Below, in pieces: positions 5,283-10,018 of a stretch of 10,018 bases of DNA. The notes beneath the pieces were generated by a model that was not told the DNA's origin, searched no databases, and saw only the letters and a program-made list of their open reading frames with translations. Numbering within the stretch: position 1 is the first letter of the stretch; each line of letters opens with the position of its first letter. Source of the DNA: Clostridia bacterium. GTDB taxonomy: Bacteria > Bacillota > Clostridia > Oscillospirales > CAG-272. Location of the stretch: the NCBI GenBank assembly GCA_900763885.1, contig CAAFLY010000296.1:1-10018 (forward strand). Reading direction: 5' to 3'. The translations under genes and the position numbers were made by a program.

Positions 5283-7376
5283 ATGTTTGAGAATTTCAGA
5301 ACATTCACCTACAACTTAGCCGGCCGTCCGCTCGTGATCGAATCCGGCAAAATGGCGGGTCTGGCAAACGGCTCCGTCCTCGTCCGCTACGGCGACACCG
5401 CGATCCTTGCCTGCGCCACCGCCTCCAAGCGTCCGCGCGACGGCATCGATTTCCTGCCGCTGTCCATCGATTTTGAGGAAAGACTGTACGCCGTCGGCAG
5501 GATCCCCGGCTCCTACCTCAAGAGAGAGGGCAGACCGAGCGAAAAGGCGATCCTGACCTCCCGCGTCATCGACCGCCCCATCCGTCCGCTCTTCCCGAAG
5601 GATCTGCGCAACGACGTGGCCATCTCCCTGCTCGTCACCGCCGTGGACCACGACTGCTCGCCCGAGATCGCCGGTATGATCGGCGCGTCCATCGCTCTCG
5701 CCATCTCCGATATTCCGTGGAACGGCCCGATCGGCGGCGTGTTTGTCGGTCTGACCGAGGAAGAGGGCCTCATCATCAACCCGACCGCCGAGCAGCGCGA
5801 ACGCAGCTCCCTCGAGCTCACCGTCGCAGGCACCGAAAAGAAGGTCGTCATGATCGAAGCCGGCGCCAAGGAAGTCTCCGATGAGAAGATGTTCGAGGCC
5901 ATCATGTTCGCGCATGAGGAGATCAAGAAGCTCGTCGCCTTCATCAACTCCATCGTCGCCGAGATCGGCAAGCCCAAGTTCGCGTATCCCTCCTGCGAGA
6001 TCGACCACGAGCTGTACGACGCCGTGGACAGCTTCTGCCACAACGACGTCATGGCGGCACTCGATACCGACGACAAGAACATCCGCGACGCCCGTATGCA
6101 GCCCATCACCGAGGCCGTGTACGAAAAGTTCGGCAACAATGACGAGGCACAGTATAAAATCCTCGACGAGGTCCTCTATAAGATCCAGAAGCAGATCGTG
6201 CGCCGCTGGCTCCTCGATGAGCAGAAGCGCGTGGACGGCAGAAGAATGGACCAGATCCGTCCCCTCGCCGCCGAGGTCCACCTCTTCGATCGCGACCACG
6301 GCAGCGGTATGTTCACCCGCGGTCAGACCCAGGTCATGACCATCGCCACCCTCGGCCCCATCTCCGACGTGCAGCTGCTCGACGGCATCAGCGAGGAAGA
6401 AACGAAGCGGTATATGCACCACTACAATATGCCCGGCTACTCCACCGGCGAAGCCAAGGCGTCCCGCAGCCCCGGTCGGCGTGAGATCGGCCACGGCGCG
6501 CTCGCGGAACGGTCCCTGCTCCCGGTGCTCCCCTCTGTGGAGGAGTTCCCGTACGCCATCCGCTGCGTCTCCGAGGTCATCAGCTCCAACGGCTCTACCT
6601 CCCAGGCATCCGTCTGCGGCTCTACCCTCGCGCTCATGGACGCGGGCGTGCCGATCAAGGCTCCCGTCGCCGGCATCTCCTGCGGTCTGATCACCGAGGG
6701 AGAGCGCTGGATGACCATGATCGATATCCAGGGCCTTGAGGACTTCTACGGCGATATGGACTTCAAGGTCGCCGGCACCCACCGCGGCATCACCTCCATC
6801 CAGATGGATCTGAAGATCGACGGCCTGACCCCTGAGATCATCAAGGAAGCCCTCGCCGTCACCCACCGCGGCAGAGATTACATCATCGACGAGGTGATCC
6901 TGGACGCCATCCCGGCGCCGCGTCCGGAGGTCTCCGAATACGCCCCGAAGATGACCACCATGAAGATCCCGGTCGAGAAGATCGGCGACGTCATCGGGCC
7001 GAAGGGCAAGATCATCCAGCAGATCGTTGCGGATACCGGCGCGAAGATCGACATCGAGGACGACGGCAGCGTGTTCATCTCCGCCGTCAAGAAGGAAGCG
7101 GTCGAAAAGGCGCGCGAGATCATCGCCGGCATCATCTTTGAACCGGAAGTCGGCTGCATCTACGAGGGCAAGGTCACCCGCATCATCCCGATCGGCGCGT
7201 TCGTGGAATTCGCTCCCGGCAAGGAGGGCATGGTCCACATCTCCAAGCTCGACAAGAAGCGCACGGAGAAGGTCGAGGATGTGTGCAACATCGGCGACGT
7301 GATCCGCGTGAAGTTCCTCGGTACCGACGAGAAGGGCAGATTCAACCTCTCCCGCCGCGACGCCATGGACGACTGA
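5283..7376 (+). CDS. pnp: polynucleotide phosphorylase (polyribonucleotide nucleotidyltransferase)
   Basis: The 697-residue enzyme degrades RNA 3' to 5' with phosphate and can add tails in reverse; it works as a ring-shaped trimer in the cytoplasm. The layout is complete. The first RNase PH-like core begins near residue 10 (GRPLVIESGKMAGLANGSVLV). A helical linker follows, then the second core with PGRREIGHG (about 396-404) and the catalytic GDMDFKVAG (about 490-498). The KH domain lies at about 560-617 (IGPKGKIIQQI) and the S1 domain at about 621-692 (YEGKVTRIIPIGAFVEF, GMVHISKL). No key residue appears missing. The ATG at 5283-5285 is preceded by AAAGG about 12 bases away, a slightly long spacing. 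The gene follows rpsO but is separated by a terminator, a repeat and the leader hairpin; I see no convincing promoter of its own. Codon choice is strongly biased to C-ending codons, as expected of a well-expressed gene. Confidence 0.98.
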   Translation: MFENFRTFTYNLAGRPLVIESGKMAGLANGSVLVRYGDTAILACATASKRPRDGIDFLPLSIDFEERLYAVGRIPGSYLKREGRPSEKAILTSRVIDRPIRPLFPKDLRNDVAISLLVTAVDHDCSPEIAGMIGASIALAISDIPWNGPIGGVFVGLTEEEGLIINPTAEQRERSSLELTVAGTEKKVVMIEAGAKEVSDEKMFEAIMFAHEEIKKLVAFINSIVAEIGKPKFAYPSCEIDHELYDAVDSFCHNDVMAALDTDDKNIRDARMQPITEAVYEKFGNNDEAQYKILDEVLYKIQKQIVRRWLLDEQKRVDGRRMDQIRPLAAEVHLFDRDHGSGMFTRGQTQVMTIATLGPISDVQLLDGISEEETKRYMHHYNMPGYSTGEAKASRSPGRREIGHGALAERSLLPVLPSVEEFPYAIRCVSEVISSNGSTSQASVCGSTLALMDAGVPIKAPVAGISCGLITEGERWMTMIDIQGLEDFYGDMDFKVAGTHRGITSIQMDLKIDGLTPEIIKEALAVTHRGRDYIIDEVILDAIPAPRPEVSEYAPKMTTMKIPVEKIGDVIGPKGKIIQQIVADTGAKIDIEDDGSVFISAVKKEAVEKAREIIAGIIFEPEVGCIYEGKVTRIIPIGAFVEFAPGKEGMVHISKLDKKRTEKVEDVCNIGDVIRVKFLGTDEKGRFNLSRRDAMDD

Positions 7377-7400
7377 TCCGACAAAGCGATACACCCACTT

Positions 7401-7432
7401 CCCCGGCGGTCTGCGGATCTCCGGGGATTTTT
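7401..7432 (+). terminator. rho-independent terminator after pnp
   Basis: CCCCGG (7401-7406) pairs perfectly with CCGGGG (7421-7426) around a 14-base loop. The run ATTTTT (7427-7432) follows directly. It lies 25 bases after the pnp stop and ends that unit before the acetyltransferase promoter. Confidence 0.85.
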
Positions 7433-7463
7433 CCTTACCGCCGTGCCTTTTTCCCGTACCCGG

Positions 7464-7492
7464 TTGATTTTTCGCGCCGTTTGTGCTATCAT
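7464..7492 (+). promoter_or_regulatory. SigA promoter of the acetyltransferase gene
   Basis: TTGATT (7464-7469), a 17-base spacer and TATCAT (7487-7492) preceded by TGC form a reasonable extended -10 promoter. Transcription should begin near 7499, about 30 bases before the start codon. Confidence 0.75.
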
Positions 7493-7527
7493 AGAGAAAA
7501 TCCATTTGGCACCACAGGAGGTCAACC

Positions 7528-8157
7528 ATGCTGAACAACAACAACGGCGCGATGTTTTTCCCCGGCGAGGACTGGCGCGTGGCGATCAAGAAACGGGCGC
7601 ACGCGCTGAACCAGCAGTACAATCTTCTCAATGAGGATCAGGTGGAAGAGCGGCGCGCGGTCCTGACGGAGCTGCTCGGTGAGCTGAACGAGGGCGTGAG
7701 CTTCAACGGTCCGATCCGCTTCCACTACGGCAGACACACCAAAATCGGCAGCTACACGTTCTTCAACTTCAATTTCACCTGTCAGGACGACGGGCTGGTC
7801 GAGATCGGCGAGCACTGCGATTTCGGGCCGAACGTCACCATCACCACCGCCATGCACCCGTATCTCCCGAACGAACGGCTGGCACTGCGCTGTCCCGACG
7901 GATCCGAAAAGCGGCTGTGCTGGGCGAAGCCGGTCAAAATCGGGGCGTACTGCTGGATCTGCGCGAACGTGACCATCCTCCCCGGCGTGGAGATCGGCGA
8001 GGGCTGCGTGATCGGCGCGGGCAGCGTTGTGAGCCGGTCGATCCCCGCCCATTCGCTTGCCGCCGGAAATCCGTGCCGCGTGATCCGGGAGCTGACCGAT
8101 GCGGATTCCATCCGGCACCGTCCGGAGCTGCTGGGCGACTGCGAGGTCATCGAATAA
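7528..8157 (+). CDS. hexapeptide-repeat O-acetyltransferase, maltose/galactoside acetyltransferase type
   Basis: The 209-residue protein has the maltose/galactoside acetyltransferase layout: a short helical N-terminal part (about 1-60, with KKRAHALNQQYN), then a left-handed beta-helix built from hexapeptide repeats. Repeats are visible as IGSYTFFNFNF, VEIGEHCDFGPNVTI, VKIGAYCWICANVTILPGVEIGEGCVIGAGSVV and HSLAAGNPCRVIREL. H110 in TTAMHPYL corresponds to the catalytic histidine of this family. Such enzymes move an acetyl group from acetyl-CoA to a sugar hydroxyl and act as cytoplasmic trimers. The acceptor is not predictable. The ATG at 7528 has AGGAGG 6 bases upstream. It is flanked by its own promoter and terminator, so it appears to be a single-gene unit. 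Confidence 0.92.
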   Translation: MLNNNNGAMFFPGEDWRVAIKKRAHALNQQYNLLNEDQVEERRAVLTELLGELNEGVSFNGPIRFHYGRHTKIGSYTFFNFNFTCQDDGLVEIGEHCDFGPNVTITTAMHPYLPNERLALRCPDGSEKRLCWAKPVKIGAYCWICANVTILPGVEIGEGCVIGAGSVVSRSIPAHSLAAGNPCRVIRELTDADSIRHRPELLGDCEVIE

Positions 8158-8167
8158 CACCGTGTCA

Positions 8168-8206
8168 AAAACGCCGTAGCGGAGCTTTCGTTCCCTGCGG
8201 CGTTTT
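8168..8206 (+). terminator. terminator hairpin after the acetyltransferase gene
   Basis: AAAACGCCGTAG (8168-8179) pairs with CTGCGGCGTTTT (8195-8206) over 12 positions with one G-U. A one-base bulge and a GGA/TCC inner stem follow. The T run is short and forms part of the stem, so strength is moderate. The A/T flanks make it usable on both strands, though no opposing gene is present. Confidence 0.75.
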
Positions 8207-8249
8207 CGCATTCCGATCCCGCGGTCAGGGAAGGGGGGGCGCGATCCAT

Positions 8250-8268
8250 TAAATTTCGTTAAAATTTA
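8250..8268. promoter_or_regulatory. AT-rich perfect dyad upstream of the carboxypeptidase promoter
   Basis: TAAATTT (8250-8256) and AAATTTA (8262-8268) are perfect inverted 7-base arms around CGTTA. The dyad ends 11 bases before the -35 box in otherwise GC-rich DNA. It may be an UP-like activating element or a regulator site; the sequence alone cannot separate these. Confidence 0.35.
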
Positions 8269-8279
8269 CGTCTCCGCCC

Positions 8280-8308
8280 TTGCAATCCGGCGCGGGTTTT
8301 CGTATACT
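8280..8308 (+). promoter_or_regulatory. SigA promoter of the carboxypeptidase gene
   Basis: TTGCAA (8280-8285) and TATACT (8303-8308) are 17 bases apart, each close to consensus. No TG precedes the -10. The start point is expected near 8315, about 34 bases before the TTG start codon. Confidence 0.8.
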
Positions 8309-8348
8309 ATAGGTAAACCACACAAAATACCCCACGGAGGACAGAGCT

Positions 8349-9716
8349 TTGGCAGACAATCGTCCCACAAATCCAAACGAAAACGGCGCAATGCCCCTGA
8401 AACCGGACGGCACGCCGTACACGATAGAGGAGATCCGGCAGATTCAGGCGTACCGGCGCGCGATGGCGGCAAAACGGGCAAACGCGGCACGAAACGGCGG
8501 CGCGCCCACAGAAAATCCGCAGGGATCGTCCCATCCGCAGGCCGCGCGTCCGGCACAGAACCCGCATATCGCGCAAAACGGGCCGTCGGGCAGGCAGGGG
8601 GATCCGCGTACCGGGGCAGGCGCGCGTCCGAAGCAGCCGGAGGTATCGTATCGCCGCCGGAAGCCGGACAGGCCCAATCCCGCGATCTTACTCTTTGTCC
8701 TCGTCGCCGTGGCGATCTCCGTCGTGGGGATCACGCAGATCGTGAAGAACCAGTCGGGCGCGCCGGAGACCAGGCAGGTCCAGCCGCTGCCGGGTGTGTC
8801 CGACACGGTCCGTGACGCGGCCGGCGAGACGGCGGAGGGGGATACGGGCACAACTGCCGCGGCGGATCCCGCAGAGCCGGAGATGCTCTGGAACACGGTG
8901 ACGGTCCCAGCGGACGCGCTCTGGAAGGGGGATCTCATCCTTGTGAACTACAATTACGCCTATCCGGACGCGGACACGATCGCGGTCAGGACCGTCTACG
9001 GCAACAAAACCGCGTCGTATCAGGTATCGAACACGAACATCGCGCTGACGGACGAGGCGCTGACCGCGATGAACGCCATGGCGGACGCGTTCTACAAGGA
9101 GACCGGCTCGGCGGAGATGATCATCGTGAGCGGATACCGGAACGTGGAGGACCAGCGGCGCATCTACAACGACCGGGTCGCGTCGCAGGGGGAGGAGCTG
9201 GCCGCCCTGTATGTGGCGACGCCCTCCTACAGCGAGCATCACACGGGCCTCGCGATGGATCTCTCGTTCTACACCCAGGACGGCAAATCGGTGGCGATTG
9301 AGGAATATGAGCACGGCGCGTGGATCGACGAGCACTGCGCGGCCTACGGCTTCGTCCTGCGCTATCCGTCCGACAAGATCGACATCACGAAGATCGGCTA
9401 CGAGTCGTGGCACTACCGCTATGTCGGTATCCCGCACGCCGCTGTGATGATGAGCCGCAATCTCTGCCTCGAGGAATACATCGATGAGCTCAAGCAGTAC
9501 ACGCCTGACTCGAAGTTCCTCTGGGTCCAGTCCGATGGGTCCGTCGCCGCCGTTTCCCCCGACGCCGCTCCGAATGAGGGCTATCTCGTCTATTTCGTCC
9601 CAAAATCTACCGACGCCGATACCTCAATCCGGATCCCCCGCGGCAATCGCTTCCAAAACTACTCCATCTCCGGCAACAATGTGGATGGCTTTATCATCAC
9701 TATCTCATTAAGCTAA
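8349..9716 (+). CDS. membrane-anchored D-Ala-D-Ala carboxypeptidase, VanY type (peptidase M15B)
   Basis: The 455-residue protein starts at TTG 8349-8351, fixed by GGAGG 8 bases upstream. Residues 1 to about 109 are a cytoplasmic low-complexity stretch rich in Pro, Ala, Asn and Arg. One membrane segment (about 110-132, ILLFVLVAVAISVVG) follows, then an acidic Ala/Thr-rich linker (about 135-180), so the enzyme faces the cell wall. The catalytic domain shows SGYR (261-264), SEHHTGLAMD (295-304; zinc ligands H297 and D304) and ESWH (352-355; catalytic E352, zinc ligand H355). It should trim terminal D-Ala from peptidoglycan stem peptides. The last 90 or so residues form an extra domain I do not recognise. 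It uses different codons from the rest: no GCG among seven Ala codons, while most Ala codons of the catalytic part are GCG. No nearby vancomycin-resistance genes are present, so housekeeping wall remodelling is more likely. I see no clear terminator after it. Confidence 0.92.
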   Translation: MADNRPTNPNENGAMPLKPDGTPYTIEEIRQIQAYRRAMAAKRANAARNGGAPTENPQGSSHPQAARPAQNPHIAQNGPSGRQGDPRTGAGARPKQPEVSYRRRKPDRPNPAILLFVLVAVAISVVGITQIVKNQSGAPETRQVQPLPGVSDTVRDAAGETAEGDTGTTAAADPAEPEMLWNTVTVPADALWKGDLILVNYNYAYPDADTIAVRTVYGNKTASYQVSNTNIALTDEALTAMNAMADAFYKETGSAEMIIVSGYRNVEDQRRIYNDRVASQGEELAALYVATPSYSEHHTGLAMDLSFYTQDGKSVAIEEYEHGAWIDEHCAAYGFVLRYPSDKIDITKIGYESWHYRYVGIPHAAVMMSRNLCLEEYIDELKQYTPDSKFLWVQSDGSVAAVSPDAAPNEGYLVYFVPKSTDADTSIRIPRGNRFQNYSISGNNVDGFIITISLS

Positions 9717-9752
9717 CTGCGGATGCGGGGGGAACGAGGGGACGCGGGGAAC

Positions 9753-9794
9753 GGGGGAACGGTCGCTTTTGAAAAAGCTCCGCAAAACTTTTAT
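9753..9794 (-). repeat. dispersed 42-base repeat, copy 2 (inverted)
   Basis: This is the exact reverse complement of 5077-5118, with about 14 further bases of partial similarity to the right (to about 9808). On its left, bases 9727-9757 carry GTTCCCC-like units (minus strand) in a different order from copy 1. The left flank begins soon after the carboxypeptidase stop at 9716. With copy 1 it forms inverted repeats around a 4.6-kb block. Confidence 0.85.
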
Positions 9795-10018
9795 GAAAAA
9801 GGTTGATGGGTGGAGTTTGTGCAAGTCCATGTGCGCACCAATATGAGCGATCCGTTCCCTGAGAAGATCGTTCGCGAGCGGCTCCCGATGGGATCCGCCT
9901 TCTACGGGGAGAGATTGCGGGATATAGTTTGTTATGTAATGGTAGGATACCTCGTTGGGGTGAGGATTGCGAGCAATTTTCATTGGTGATAATCGCCCGT
10001 TTGTCCCCACCCGCGTCC
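9795..10018. other. terminal intergenic stretch without a convincing gene
   Basis: The last 224 bases hold no recognisable protein. One minus-strand frame runs from about 10010 through the repeat to 9708 (about 100 codons) without a stop. Its last third is translated repeat and its start has no good Shine-Dalgarno. A small hairpin ATTGC/GCAAT (around 9967-9978) is followed by TTTTC. Base composition is visibly less GC-rich here than in the genes. It is most likely repeat-associated non-coding DNA, possibly a longer form of the same element. Confidence 0.5.

Noticed and set aside
5316..7631. 771-codon open frame on the minus strand across pnp
   Set aside because: It is antisense to an unmistakable pnp gene. 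It arises because GC-rich codons with C or G endings rarely give stops on the other strand; its Asp/Gly/His-rich peptide has no recognisable domain.
8349..9716. VanY-type gene as part of a vancomycin-resistance cluster
   Set aside because: No vanH, vanA/B, vanX or two-component regulator genes are in the window, and the gene has its own promoter and is alone.

Overview
The window looks like a whole contig, or a contig end, from a GC-rich (roughly 60% by eye) Gram-positive anaerobe of the class Clostridia, probably a gut species assembled from metagenomic reads. The basis is: strong Shine-Dalgarno sequences (AGGAGG/GGAGG), SigA-type promoters with a Firmicutes-like TGTGGTATAAT extended -10, a lipoprotein-anchored solute-binding protein, and the rpsO then pnp order. 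The lineage is inferred, because no rRNA or other decisive marker is present. The first 30 bases are Illumina TruSeq adapter, so the left edge is artificial.

Left block (about 90-4390, minus strand): a divergent promoter near 4332-4360 drives an amino-acid-type ABC importer operon. It encodes a lipoprotein solute-binding protein (3408-4253), a permease (2685-3344), an ATPase (1958-2692) and an M20-family aminoacylase/amidohydrolase related to AbgB (404-1846). The likely logic is uptake of an amino acid or N-acyl/peptidyl amino acid followed by cytoplasmic hydrolysis. Downstream are a small uncertain ORF (204-305) and a compact junction at 91-150, where a strong terminator, a near-consensus promoter and a Shine-Dalgarno overlap on the same strand.

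Middle block (4510-7432, plus strand): rpsO (ribosomal protein S15) has its own strong promoter and a clear terminator. It is followed by a dispersed repeat, a long imperfect RNA hairpin of about 36 bp, and pnp (polynucleotide phosphorylase). The hairpin sits directly in front of pnp and is the best candidate for undescribed biology here, since it resembles in placement the RNase III/PNPase autoregulatory leader known in E. coli.

Right block (7464-9716, plus strand): two single-gene units, each with its own promoter. One is a hexapeptide-repeat O-acetyltransferase (maltose/galactoside acetyltransferase type). The other is a membrane-anchored VanY-type D-Ala-D-Ala carboxypeptidase that uses a TTG start. 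A second, inverted copy of the 42-base repeat follows at 9753-9794, and the last 220 bases hold no convincing gene. I found no CRISPR array, transposase, phage gene, tRNA or rRNA.
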